DNA of 45,685 nt from Microcaldota archaeon (GCA_021822165.1 JAKARM010000002.1:36050-81734), one strand, 5' to 3'; shown: positions 29,222 through 38,876, numbered from the stretch's first letter. Numbers and translations are program-made. Notes: generated by a model from the letters alone, not told the origin.

Positions 29222-29794
29222 CTAGTTTATGTCGATATAGCTCTGGTTGTTGAACTCGTACGCTATGGTGTCCTCCCCTATCGAGAGCCATTCCAGCATC
29301 TTCTCCTTCGACGGAAATTCGTTGATCCCGTCATCTATGTCCATGACGAAGGTCTTTTCCCCGAACTCGTAATGCACGAGTATCTTTTTCTCCTCGCCCT
29401 TTATCCGCATCAGGACCTTTGCGGAGGGGTTGCCGAGCGCCACCAGCATGCTGCAGAGCAGTATCCCCTTGTCCATCCTGTCGCCCATCATGAAGGCGAG
29501 CGTCTCTTCAGGCGTGAACCAGAACTGCAGCGGAAGAAGGACCTCCTTCACCTTGTCCTTGACGAAATAGAATGCCCTCCGCGCCGCCTCCTTGAAATCG
29601 TTGTTGTAGGCATAGGGGGAGAGTTCCTGCTTTATCTCCCCTATCTTTGACAGCACCGCCTCGCTCTTAGGGGAGATCAGTCGCGGCAGTTCCGCCACGG
29701 ATATGCTCTCCCTGTCTTCTATGTAGTCCTTGTACCGCTCTATTATGGCAAGGTACATGGGGGAGTAGTCCTCCTCGGGGATGCCGTCCATCAT
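29222..29794 (-). CDS. Conserved hypothetical protein, possibly transglutaminase-like
   Basis: FWFTPEETLAFMMGDRMDKGILLCSMLVALGNPSAKVLM resembles the catalytic Cys region. Confidence 0.7.
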   Translation of the reverse strand: MMDGIPEEDYSPMYLAIIERYKDYIEDRESISVAELPRLISPKSEAVLSKIGEIKQELSPYAYNNDFKEAARRAFYFVKDKVKEVLLPLQFWFTPEETLAFMMGDRMDKGILLCSMLVALGNPSAKVLMRIKGEEKKILVHYEFGEKTFVMDIDDGINEFPSKEKMLEWLSIGEDTIAYEFNNQSYIDIN

Positions 29795-29861
29795 TACACT
29801 GAGAAGGGATAGGAAGGGATAAAATATATTGTTTTCTAGTCTTCATGATGATGGCTTGGGC

Positions 29862-31598
29862 ATGAAGAACAAGGAGATATCTGAGATGTTCGCGGAGATC
29901 GGGGAGATGATAGGCCTCGAAGAGACCCCCACATCGAGGTTCGAGGCGAGGGCATTCCAGAACGCCTCCCTGATGCTGGACACGATGCAGGAAGACATCG
30001 AAGAGATATACAGGAAGGGGGGCAGGAAGGCGCTGATGGAACTGCCCAGCATAGGGAAGGGGCTTGCCGACGAGATAATAGAATTCATAGAGACCGGGAG
30101 GATAGGGAAATACGAGAAGCTGAAGGGTAAATACCCGATAGACTTCAAGGAACTGTCGAAGGTCGAGGGGCTCGGGGCGAAGAAGATAGTGGTGCTCTAC
30201 AGGAACCTCGGGATAAAGGACGTCGATGGGCTGAAGAGGGCGGTCAGCGAACAGAAGATACGCGGGGTTCCTGGCTTCGGAGAGAGGAGCGAAGCCATGA
30301 TAGGCAGGGGGATAGAACTGCTCGAATCGGGGAGAGGGCGTATCCTGCTGGGGGAGGCGCTCCCCGTGGCAGAGTCGATAGTCGCAAAGCTTTTGGAGAG
30401 CGGCCTTGTGGAAAGGGCAATGATTGCAGGCTCTGCAAGGCGCATGCGTGAAACCGTGGGGGACATAGACATACTTGCGATCTCTGGAAAGGGGAGGGCG
30501 GTGATGGATCTTTTCGCAGGGATGGAAGGGGTGAAGAGCGTCATCTCAAAGGGAGAGGCAAGGACCACGGTATGGCTCGAGATAGGGACGAGCTGCGACC
30601 TCAGGGTCATCGACGCGGACTCGAGGAATTTCGGGGCCGCGCTCCAGTACTTCACTGGCAGCAAGGAGCACAGCGTAAGCCTCCGGAAAATAGCGATAGG
30701 GAAGGGGTACAAGCTCAACGAATACGGGCTCTTCGACAGGAAGGACAAACTCATAAGATGCGGCGACGAGGAGGAGCTCTATGGGAAGATGGGCATGCAA
30801 TACATCCCCCCGGAGATGAGGGAAGACAGGGGGGAGATAAAGCTCGCCCAGCAGCACAGGATCCCGAAGCTCGTGGAAATGAAGGAGATAAGAGGGGACC
30901 TCCACTCCCACACGAAGGAAACGGATGGGTCGAACACGGCAGGAGAGATGGCATATGCGGCATATGCGGAGGGGTTGGAATATATCGCTGCGACAAACCA
31001 TACAAAGAGCCTCAGGATTGCCCGCGGAATGGACGAACGGGGATTCGGAAAATTCTTCAGGGAAATTGACAGGCTCAATGAAATGGAGGGAAAGAAGGCG
31101 ATAGTATTGAAAGGGGCAGAGGTTGACATATTGAAGGATGGAAGGCTCGACCTTCCGACGAAGCTGCTCGGATCGATGGATTGCGTCGTTGCGGCAGTGC
31201 ACTCCTCCTTCAACATGGACGGAAAATCCATGACCGAACGGGTGGTGAAGGCGCTGGATTCGGGAGTGGTGGATATACTGGCGCACCCGACAGGGAGATT
31301 GATAAACGGGAGAGGGGCGTACGAGATAGACCTGGACAGGGTGGCGGAGGCGGCGGAAAGGAACCATGTGGCGCTGGAGGTGAATTCATACCCCAACAGG
31401 CTTGACCTGAACGACTCCGCGATAATGAGGCTTTCCAGTTACAAGATACTCTTTTCCATAGACAGCGATTCTCACAGCACGCAGCACTTCAAATTCCTTA
31501 GATACGGGGTTGGGACGGCGAGGAGGGGGTGGCTTACCAAAAGGCAGGTTTTGAACACGCTGCCGATAGAAAAGCTCCTCAAGAGGCTTCGTGGTTGA
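29862..31598 (+). CDS. polX: Family X DNA polymerase with C-terminal PHP domain (PolX)
   Basis: HhH LPSIGKGLADEI and GVPGFGERS; nucleotidyltransferase GSARRMRETVGDIDIL; PHP GDLHSHTKETDGS...EVNSYPNRLDL. Confidence 0.95.
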   Translation: MKNKEISEMFAEIGEMIGLEETPTSRFEARAFQNASLMLDTMQEDIEEIYRKGGRKALMELPSIGKGLADEIIEFIETGRIGKYEKLKGKYPIDFKELSKVEGLGAKKIVVLYRNLGIKDVDGLKRAVSEQKIRGVPGFGERSEAMIGRGIELLESGRGRILLGEALPVAESIVAKLLESGLVERAMIAGSARRMRETVGDIDILAISGKGRAVMDLFAGMEGVKSVISKGEARTTVWLEIGTSCDLRVIDADSRNFGAALQYFTGSKEHSVSLRKIAIGKGYKLNEYGLFDRKDKLIRCGDEEELYGKMGMQYIPPEMREDRGEIKLAQQHRIPKLVEMKEIRGDLHSHTKETDGSNTAGEMAYAAYAEGLEYIAATNHTKSLRIARGMDERGFGKFFREIDRLNEMEGKKAIVLKGAEVDILKDGRLDLPTKLLGSMDCVVAAVHSSFNMDGKSMTERVVKALDSGVVDILAHPTGRLINGRGAYEIDLDRVAEAAERNHVALEVNSYPNRLDLNDSAIMRLSSYKILFSIDSDSHSTQHFKFLRYGVGTARRGWLTKRQVLNTLPIEKLLKRLRG

Positions 31599-31869
31599 GC
31601 GCCTCTCCTGACGGATTGAAAACCGAGAACACGAGGAGCGTTACCACGAAAACTATTACCCCCGTAGCTCCGGCCACCATGAGGACCGCGGTATTCAGCG
31701 TTATCCCGGAAACCGAGAGGAGGCTTGCGTTCACCGCCCCCTCCTTGACAATGCCGGATCCCATAATCGCGGATATCACGGCGTTGAGTATGCCGATGTC
31801 AGCAGCGGAAGCGGCTGCTCCGGCAGCCAAGGAACCGACCAATATCCTGAGGAAACCCATACGCGGCAT
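31579..31869 (-). CDS. Small membrane protein
   Basis: 96-aa ORF with hydrophobic segments; overlaps the PolX 3' end by 20 nt. Confidence 0.55.
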   Translation of the reverse strand: MPRMGFLRILVGSLAAGAAASAADIGILNAVISAIMGSGIVKEGAVNASLLSVSGITLNTAVLMVAGATGVIVFVVTLLVFSVFNPSGEALNHEAS

Positions 31870-31972
31870 GGCATCACGGAAAAGATTCTACGGCAAACGA
31901 TAAATACCCATTGCGTATACGGACAATGAAGGCATTATTATATTTTCGCCGGAAAGAGAGGGACGTGGGATC

Positions 31973-32866
31973 ATGGCTATAGCTGGAAATACCTCAATGA
32001 AAGGCAGCATAGTGGAATTCAGGACGCGGGACGGGGTGCTGCTCGACGGGTTCCTGGCAACTCCAAAAAAAAGGGCGAAGAGGGGCGTGCTCTTCATCCA
32101 CGGGCTTGGTGGAAGCTTCTTCCGCAGCAGGATGATAAAGGACATGGCTGCCGAAATGCCAAAAAGGGGGATTGCATTCCTCTCGATAGAACAGAGAGGC
32201 AGCTACGGGGCCGCATTGTTCTCTAGGATACAGGGGGGAAAGAGGAGGAGGATGCTGGCAGGAGGCGGGTTCGAAAAATTCAAGGACTGCATCCATGATA
32301 TCGAAGGTGGGATAAGGGCATTGTCCAGGGAAGGGGTGAGGGAGATATTCATAGCCGGCCATAGCACAGGATGCCAGAAGGCGGCATACTACCAATCGAA
32401 AAAAAAGGACAGGAAGGTGAAGGGGATAATCCTTATCGCCCCTGCCGACGACTACAATTCAGCAAGGATGGAAGGGAAAAGATTTGACATGATGTACAGA
32501 TACGCCAGGAGGAGATACAAGAAGGAACCCGATGCGATGATGCCTTATAGAATGGGGTATTCAATCGAAAGCCCATCGCGGTTTATGAGCAGGGTGGATA
32601 GCCATTTCATCGAAAGCAGGATATTCAACTACGAACTGAAAAGGCTAAGGGAATTCAACAGCATAAAGGTGCCGATATTAGCGGTCTTCGGAAGCAGGGA
32701 AAAATACGTCCCGAGAGCCGTGGAGGAATGCCTCGGCATTCTAAGAGATAATTCGTCCACCGGGAAGTTCATAGGAATGGTAATCAAAGGGGCAGACCAC
32801 GGCTTTAAGGGGAAGGGAATAGTGCTGGCCGAGGCTGTCGCGGGATGGATTGAAAGCGGAAAATAG
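31973..32866 (+). CDS. Alpha/beta hydrolase
   Basis: FIHGLGGSFFRS, GHSTGC nucleophile elbow, late GADHGF. Confidence 0.88.
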   Translation: MAIAGNTSMKGSIVEFRTRDGVLLDGFLATPKKRAKRGVLFIHGLGGSFFRSRMIKDMAAEMPKRGIAFLSIEQRGSYGAALFSRIQGGKRRRMLAGGGFEKFKDCIHDIEGGIRALSREGVREIFIAGHSTGCQKAAYYQSKKKDRKVKGIILIAPADDYNSARMEGKRFDMMYRYARRRYKKEPDAMMPYRMGYSIESPSRFMSRVDSHFIESRIFNYELKRLREFNSIKVPILAVFGSREKYVPRAVEECLGILRDNSSTGKFIGMVIKGADHGFKGKGIVLAEAVAGWIESGK

Positions 32867-32983
32867 GGTAATGGGGGGTGCCTGGCAGGATAAGGGATTT
32901 TTCATCTCGTGGTTCCTGAATATACAGGGTGCAAACCGTTTCGGGGGGTTGTTTTAATTATTTTCCTATCGTATTGTTTTTCG

Positions 32984-34300
32984 ATGTCAATGGAATTTGT
33001 TATAATCGGTGGGGGCGCTTCCGGCATGTCTGCAGCATCAAAAGCCAAGAGGGTGGATCCATCGATATCTGTGACCGTTATCGAATCTGGGGACTATGTA
33101 TCGTATGCCGAATGCGGCATCCCATATTACCTTGGGGGGATGATAGAAAAACCGGAAGACCTGCTCCATTACCCATTGGAAGAATTCACAGTGAAAAGAG
33201 GGATAAAAGTCATTCTCAACGACAGGGTAAGTTCGATAAACAGGCAGGCAAAAACAGTGAGCACGGCCAGTAACGGTGACATCCATTACGATAAACTGCT
33301 GATTGCCACTGGCGCAACCCCAAAAGTCCCACAGGAGTACCGTGAGATGGGCATTGCGGGAATCAGGCTGCTTGTAGACGCCAGGGGGATAAAGGAGAGG
33401 ATTGCAGGCGCTAAAAGCATAGCGATAATAGGGGATGGCGTTCTCGGGGTTGAGATGGCCGCCTCGCTTACTGAGAGGGGCATTAAAGTTACCTTGATAT
33501 CAAGGCATGACCGCGTACTTAAGAACCTTGATGAGAGGGTCGGGAAGGATTTCCGGGAATATTTCAGCTCCAGGGTAAATGTTTTGCTCAATGCAAAAAT
33601 AACGCGGATAGAGCATGATGGCGGCGGATACCATATCTCGACGGACAAGGGGGATGTCGACGCGGATTTCGCCATATCCGCAACAGGGATATCTCCGGAA
33701 AACTCCCTCGCCGTGAAAGCCGGGCTGGATATTGACGATAGGGGGCTCATAAAAGTTGATCAGAAAATGTACACGAGCGATCCGGACATCCTGGCTTCCG
33801 GGGATTGCGCCCAAACTACAAACATAGTGACGGGAAGGAAAGACTGGCATCCGTTTGCCCAGGTATCCAATAAGATGGGCAGGGTTGCTGGTTCGAACGT
33901 TGCCGGATCAGAAATGAACTTTCCAGGGTCCATAGGGACTACGCTTGTAAAGATATTCGATTATGAGGTAGGTTTTACAGGGATAGGCGAAGAGGAGGCA
34001 AAAGAAAACGGTTTCACTCCGAAGACTGCGTTCGTGGAAGCGGAGAGCAGGGCAGGATATTATCCGGGAAGGTCGCCAATATGGGTAACAATCACATGCG
34101 ATTCGGCTAGCGGGAGGATAATCGGTTCGCAGATAGTGTCCAAGGACAATGGGGCATGGAGGCTGAACGCCGTAGCCGCTGCGATACAGGCAGGAATGAC
34201 TGCCGAGGACCTCTTTTATACGGATTTGGGATACACCCCGCCATTCGGACCGGTATGGGATGCGATAATAATTGCCGCCAGCCTTTTGATGAAAAAATAA
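32984..34300 (+). CDS. CoA-disulfide reductase / NADH oxidase-like flavoprotein
   Basis: GGGASGMSAASKAKR, active-site SYAECGIPYYLGG, GDGVLGVEMA, ASGDCAQ, YTPPFGPVWD. Confidence 0.93.
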   Translation: MSMEFVIIGGGASGMSAASKAKRVDPSISVTVIESGDYVSYAECGIPYYLGGMIEKPEDLLHYPLEEFTVKRGIKVILNDRVSSINRQAKTVSTASNGDIHYDKLLIATGATPKVPQEYREMGIAGIRLLVDARGIKERIAGAKSIAIIGDGVLGVEMAASLTERGIKVTLISRHDRVLKNLDERVGKDFREYFSSRVNVLLNAKITRIEHDGGGYHISTDKGDVDADFAISATGISPENSLAVKAGLDIDDRGLIKVDQKMYTSDPDILASGDCAQTTNIVTGRKDWHPFAQVSNKMGRVAGSNVAGSEMNFPGSIGTTLVKIFDYEVGFTGIGEEEAKENGFTPKTAFVEAESRAGYYPGRSPIWVTITCDSASGRIIGSQIVSKDNGAWRLNAVAAAIQAGMTAEDLFYTDLGYTPPFGPVWDAIIIAASLLMKK

Positions 34301-34310
34301 CTGGGCTTAA

Positions 34311-34388
34311 CGTGACATCCTCCCACCCGCGAACGGCGTGGGATTTCCCGCTCACTTGTTAAAACCTGCCGGCATGGCGGGGTTAAAG
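34311..34388 (+). mobile_element. Orphan IS200/IS605-type right-end-like remnant
   Basis: CGTGACATCCTCCCACCCGCGAACGGCGTGGGATTTCCCGC resembles RE sequences downstream of tnpB, with CCCAC/GTGGG stem; second hairpin TTAAAACCTGCCGGCATGGCGGGGTTAAA follows; no tnpA/tnpB. Confidence 0.6.
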
Positions 34389-34475
34389 TATAGGACACCA
34401 TCCAGCCCGGGGGATAGGGGTTTTACACCCACATAAATAAGAAATGCATGGAGGCCGGATGCAGGAAGGGCATGT

Positions 34476-35657
34476 TCATGCTTTGGAAACTACGGCAGAA
34501 CGTCTAGGGAAGAACCTTTCGTCATTCCCGTACAACCAAAATAGCAGGAACGCCGATGCCGCCACCGGAAGGGCCAATACCATGAAAGCATAGGTGAAAC
34601 CTATGTACTTCAGGAGGTACCCGAAGGTGAATGGGACAACCATGAACAGGATATTGTTAAATGCTATGAAATAGGAGTTTGCCGCGTTTCTCTTCCTCAC
34701 CGTAGTCCCGCGGGAGATCATTATGGTGGCGAGCGGGAATATCGAGCCGTGGGGGATGCCGAGCAGGGCCATTATCAGGAGAAAGGCGTAAAAATTGGGG
34801 AGGAGCGGGGTAGAGAGAAGCGCAAGCAGGGTTATGGCTATTGATGCGGCTAACAGCATTTTTATGTTCTTGGAGGGCCTGGCGGTCATATACACCCTTG
34901 TCAGCAGGGACACGGTGAAGAACGGGATATAAAGTGAATACGCCAAGACCCCCGAGACATGGAAACGGGATATCGCATATATCGCAAGGAATATCGTTAT
35001 TGCAGCAAATGGTATGTTGTAGGTCGTCACCGTCAGGATGGCAGCCCTCAATCCTGCGTTCTTTGTCACATCCACATGGTCCTCGTTCTTAGCGGTTGGG
35101 AACTTCACCAGGGTAGACATGATGAGGCCTACCGCCGCGATTGGCAGGAAGAGCAGGAAGACAAACCTGTAATCGAAATAATTCAATAGGATGTCTTCCA
35201 GCCCCGGGCCGAGAATCAGGCTGAGGCTCAAGCCGATGGTGAATAGCCCTATCATCTTCTCCCTCTCCACCTGGTCCTTGCGCAGGCTTGCCGAAGTCAT
35301 CAAATTCGGTATTATCAGCCCGAATGCTAGGCCCGCCAGGAGGGAAGCCAGCCAGACCGTTACCGCCCCGGAGTAGCTGTACAATAAGAGGACGAGCATG
35401 ATCGCGGCGTTGGCAGCTATGAATAGAACGCGGCGGGTCCTGTGCTTGAGCCTTGGATTCACGTAAACAGTGGAGATGAATGAGAGGAGATAGATGAATG
35501 CCGAGATCGCACCCACCGTGAAATATGAAAAGCCGAGGTCCAGCTTGACAAACAGCGGAACCGTAGTCACGACCATGTTATTTGTTGCACGCATCGTGAA
35601 CGTGATGATGAAAATGACTATTGCAGCATATATGAAATTTCTTTTTTCTTTATCCAT
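34476..35657 (-). CDS. MFS transporter
   Basis: 393 aa, ~12 hydrophobic segments, MFS-like loops. Confidence 0.88.
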   Translation of the reverse strand: MDKEKRNFIYAAIVIFIITFTMRATNNMVVTTVPLFVKLDLGFSYFTVGAISAFIYLLSFISTVYVNPRLKHRTRRVLFIAANAAIMLVLLLYSYSGAVTVWLASLLAGLAFGLIIPNLMTSASLRKDQVEREKMIGLFTIGLSLSLILGPGLEDILLNYFDYRFVFLLFLPIAAVGLIMSTLVKFPTAKNEDHVDVTKNAGLRAAILTVTTYNIPFAAITIFLAIYAISRFHVSGVLAYSLYIPFFTVSLLTRVYMTARPSKNIKMLLAASIAITLLALLSTPLLPNFYAFLLIMALLGIPHGSIFPLATIMISRGTTVRKRNAANSYFIAFNNILFMVVPFTFGYLLKYIGFTYAFMVLALPVAASAFLLFWLYGNDERFFPRRSAVVSKA

Positions 35658-35969
35658 GACTTCGGCACCGCATATCCCAACAAGAGTTCGCCCATCCCCA
35701 AAACTGCAAATGCTCCGATGCCATTGCCACTTGGCATGTCGAGGCAGGGCATCTGCTTAGGTTAAACACTGTAAAAACGGAATGGTATGATGAAAGAATG
35801 GCTAACGAACATATTTATACGATTACACAACACACCCTGCCGGACAGTAACCCGCCATACAGCAAAGGAGATATTGGTAATGCATTGGCGAAGCGGATAG
35901 GCCCTTAAAAGATGCGGGGCGGACAACTCCCGCGTTATCGCACGATGGGGATTATCAAAACATTTATAT

Positions 35970-36206
35970 TTGTTGGCTTTCAATGGGATTAGCGGAATAG
36001 ATGATGCATTGGATAGGACGTTACGAAAGATAATCGCGGCCATCTGCCTTCTTATCCCGTTCGGGGTTTATTTTGACGTGCCATTCTACAACGTGGTCAA
36101 TCCCGTGTGGGCGGGACTGCCTTTCTTCTACTGGTTTCAAATTATCATGCTCCCGATATCCGCGCTTCTTTTCTTTGTTGCGGCATTGCTAATAGATATG
36201 AAATAG
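35970..36206 (+). CDS. DUF3311-type small membrane protein
   Basis: PFGVYFDVPFYNVVNPVWAGLPFFYWFQIIMLPISALL; adjacent to an SSS permease as usual for DUF3311. Confidence 0.85.
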   Translation: MLAFNGISGIDDALDRTLRKIIAAICLLIPFGVYFDVPFYNVVNPVWAGLPFFYWFQIIMLPISALLFFVAALLIDMK

Positions 36207-36215
36207 TGTGACGAT

Positions 36216-37754
36216 ATGTTGGTTACCCCGATAGGCATAGCAATTTTCATAATACTCTTTATTATTTTCTCTGCCCTCGGTTTTTACGGGAGCAGGTTCA
36301 GGAAAGGAAACCTTAACAGCCTGCACGAGTGGGGGCTTGCCGGAAGAAAGCTTGGGCCATACCTGAGCTGGTTCCTGCTCGGGGCGGACGTCTTTACCGC
36401 ATATACCTTCGTAGCCATCCCCTCCCTAGCATATGCGAGCGGGTCCATAGCTTTCTTTGCGGTCCCATACGTGGCCATTGTCTTTGCCATCGCCATCATC
36501 ACGATGCCAAGGCTTTGGAATATAGCAAAAAAGAGGAAATACGTCACCGCTTCGGACTTCGTGAAGGACAGGTTCAATAGCAGGACGCTCTCCATACTGG
36601 TGGCGATAACGGGGGTAATTGCCGTTCTTCCATACATAGCTTTGCAGATCGCCGGCATGCAGGCCGTGCTGATAACGATGCTGTATGGGATCTCTAACGC
36701 GAAATTTATTTCTGAGGTCGCCCTTATAATCTCGTTCGTGGTGCTTGCGGCGACGACATTCACGAGCGGGCTAAGGGGCGTGACCCTCGGGTCCGTATTC
36801 AAGGATATATTGATCTTCCTCACCGTCATAGTGATAATAGTGTCGATACTCGTTTCATATGGCGGCTTTACCCATGCGTTCTCGATAATCAATGCGACGA
36901 AGGGCGCTGCAGCGGCGCCCTATTCGACACTGCCGAACGCCACGGTGCCGGCGTTTGTCAGCCTGTTCTTCGGCAGCGCACTGGCGCTCTATCTTTACCC
37001 CCACATAATAAACGGCAGCCTCTCCGCGAACAGCAAACAGACACTCAGAAAAAGCCTTTCGCTGCTTCCGATTTACTCTATCGGGCTTGCATTTCTCGCC
37101 CTGTTCGGCATACTCATATATGCGGTGCCCAAGGCCCTGGCGATAGTTAAAGCAACAGGCAACGGCCTGCTGACAATACCCGCATTAGTTGTAACAACAT
37201 TGCCGGGATGGCTTGCCGGGATAGCCCTGCTAGGAATATTTGTAGGGGGCATGGTACCCGCGGCGCTGATGGCGATAGCAGGCGCGAACCTCATCTCGAG
37301 GAACATCATAAGGGAATTCAAACCGAACATCAACCAGACGACCGAAGCGCGGATGGCGAAATGGATATCTGTGGCCCTTAAGTTCATCGCTCTCGGTTTC
37401 GTCTTTATAGCTCCATTGACATTTGCGATCCAGTTGCAGCTTCTTGGGGGGATAATAATATTACAGGTGCTTCCGGCGGTATTCCTAGGCCTCTTCACAA
37501 GAAAACTGGACTGGAAGGCATTGACCGCAGGATGGGCGGCAGGGCTCATCACGGGAATATGGCTTGTGCTCGTGGCGAACCATTTCGGGCATCTTACGAC
37601 ATCGAACTTCTCCACCCCGATGGGGCTCATCTATATAGGAGTAATCTCACTCTCGGTCAACATAATTATAGCGGTGGCGGGTTCGTGGGCTGTGTCCGCC
37701 ATGGGGGCATTCAGGGAAGGGCTCATAAACGAGAGCGAACTTGTCGAGAATTGA
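36216..37754 (+). CDS. Sodium:solute symporter (SSS) family permease
   Basis: 512-aa polytopic protein; HEWGLAGRKLGPYLSWFLLGADVFTAYTF. Confidence 0.92.
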   Translation: MLVTPIGIAIFIILFIIFSALGFYGSRFRKGNLNSLHEWGLAGRKLGPYLSWFLLGADVFTAYTFVAIPSLAYASGSIAFFAVPYVAIVFAIAIITMPRLWNIAKKRKYVTASDFVKDRFNSRTLSILVAITGVIAVLPYIALQIAGMQAVLITMLYGISNAKFISEVALIISFVVLAATTFTSGLRGVTLGSVFKDILIFLTVIVIIVSILVSYGGFTHAFSIINATKGAAAAPYSTLPNATVPAFVSLFFGSALALYLYPHIINGSLSANSKQTLRKSLSLLPIYSIGLAFLALFGILIYAVPKALAIVKATGNGLLTIPALVVTTLPGWLAGIALLGIFVGGMVPAALMAIAGANLISRNIIREFKPNINQTTEARMAKWISVALKFIALGFVFIAPLTFAIQLQLLGGIIILQVLPAVFLGLFTRKLDWKALTAGWAAGLITGIWLVLVANHFGHLTTSNFSTPMGLIYIGVISLSVNIIIAVAGSWAVSAMGAFREGLINESELVEN

Positions 37755-37900
37755 TCCGGCAGTGTCAAGAACCGACAGATTTTCCCCTGCAGGCCAGGAT
37801 CCTCTTATGATAAGGGGTTAGGATGGATGTTGGCATTTTGCACTGCCAAGCAGCTGTAGGCAGAAGCTAAGCATATGAACCCCATTTAACATGCCGCCTA

Positions 37901-38176
37901 TTGCTGCCGTTTGGGGTGCGTCATGGAAAGGATAGGATATTTACACCGATAATAGAGGATTGGTCCGGTGCAAAGTTTTCAAAATCCGTTTATGTTCAAC
38001 AGGGTACATACGGCTATTTACCGGGCGGCTTTCTTAATTTAATTGAATTTGAAAGGGAATTTGGACAAGCGGGATTGGATAAACTTTGGAATGACGTAGT
38101 TTCTTGGGTTTCAGACCCAAAGAAACTATTTAGAAACCATAGCGCCGAATATATTTTACAAGTACTAAGAAGCTAA
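37901..38176 (+). pseudogene. C-terminal fragment resembling a class I aaRS-like (HIGH/KMSKS) nucleotidyl transferase
   Basis: HGKDRIFTPIIEDWSGAKFSKSVYV (KMSKS-like); no N-terminal HIGH half upstream; AT-rich. Confidence 0.45.
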
Positions 38177-38183
38177 AATAGCC

Positions 38184-38540
38184 GTGAATGATATGATACA
38201 TGAGATGTCGCTAAATTCTGCACCATTTGAAAAAATAAAGGATGGGGAAAAATCCATAGAAATTCGTCTATATGACGAAAAAAGAAGAGGCGTAAAGATT
38301 GGTGACGTGATAATTTTCAGCAAATTGCCAGAAAAAACAGAAAAAATAAGAGTGGAAGTTGTCGGACTGTCTATTTTCAAGTCTTTCCATGACCTTTTCT
38401 CAAATTTCGAAAAGTCAAAGTTTGGGCATGAACAGAATTTAAACATTGAGGAGCAGATTAACCGGCAGAGAGAACACTATACTGAGGATGAAGAACAACA
38501 ATATGGAGTAATAGGTATACATATCAAGCGTGTTAACTAA
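38184..38540 (+). CDS. ASCH domain-like protein
   Basis: MSLNSAPFEKIKDGEKSIEIRLYDEKRRGVKIGDVIIF, typical of ASCH. Confidence 0.82.
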   Translation: MNDMIHEMSLNSAPFEKIKDGEKSIEIRLYDEKRRGVKIGDVIIFSKLPEKTEKIRVEVVGLSIFKSFHDLFSNFEKSKFGHEQNLNIEEQINRQREHYTEDEEQQYGVIGIHIKRVN

Positions 38541-38721
38541 GAATCCTATCCCTATAATCAAAAAGGCAATTTCTATTGATAGAAGCCTAAAATATTCAAA
38601 TATAGCTTTAAGAAGGGTGAGAGCTATGATTAACGGAGAATTAAAAATAAGAAAGATCGGCACAAAAAAGCATACCCCATCTGGAAAGGTTGCTACAGTT
38701 CCAGTCGAATGGAAAAAGTAG
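38530..38721 (+). CDS. Small hypothetical protein in AT-rich island
   Basis: 63-aa ORF, basic. Confidence 0.3.
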   Translation: MLTKNPIPIIKKAISIDRSLKYSNIALRRVRAMINGELKIRKIGTKKHTPSGKVATVPVEWKK

Positions 38722-38779
38722 TAGTTTTAATGCAACTCTATTATTAAAAGTGCAAGTCTACTTATTCGTGCAAGGCTGG

Positions 38780-38796
38780 AGCAGGGGTTGAACCTG
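38780..38796 (-). repeat. Partial tRNA T-arm duplication
   Basis: AGCAGGGGTTGAACCTG matches 38812-38828 (AGCAGGGATTGAACCTG) at 16/17 positions. Confidence 0.75.
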
Positions 38797-38805
38797 AAGC
38801 GCATC

Positions 38806-38876
38806 GCCCGAAGCAGGGATTGAACCTGCGACCTACTGGTTAACAGCCAGTCGCTCTACCATTGAGCTATTCGGGC
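38806..38876 (-). tRNA. tRNA-Asn (GTT)
   Basis: 71-nt cloverleaf on minus strand: GCCCGAA TA GCTC AATGGTA GAGC G ACTGG CTGTTAA CCAGT AGGTC GCAGG TTCAATC CCTGC TTCGGGC; CCA not encoded. Confidence 0.96.
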
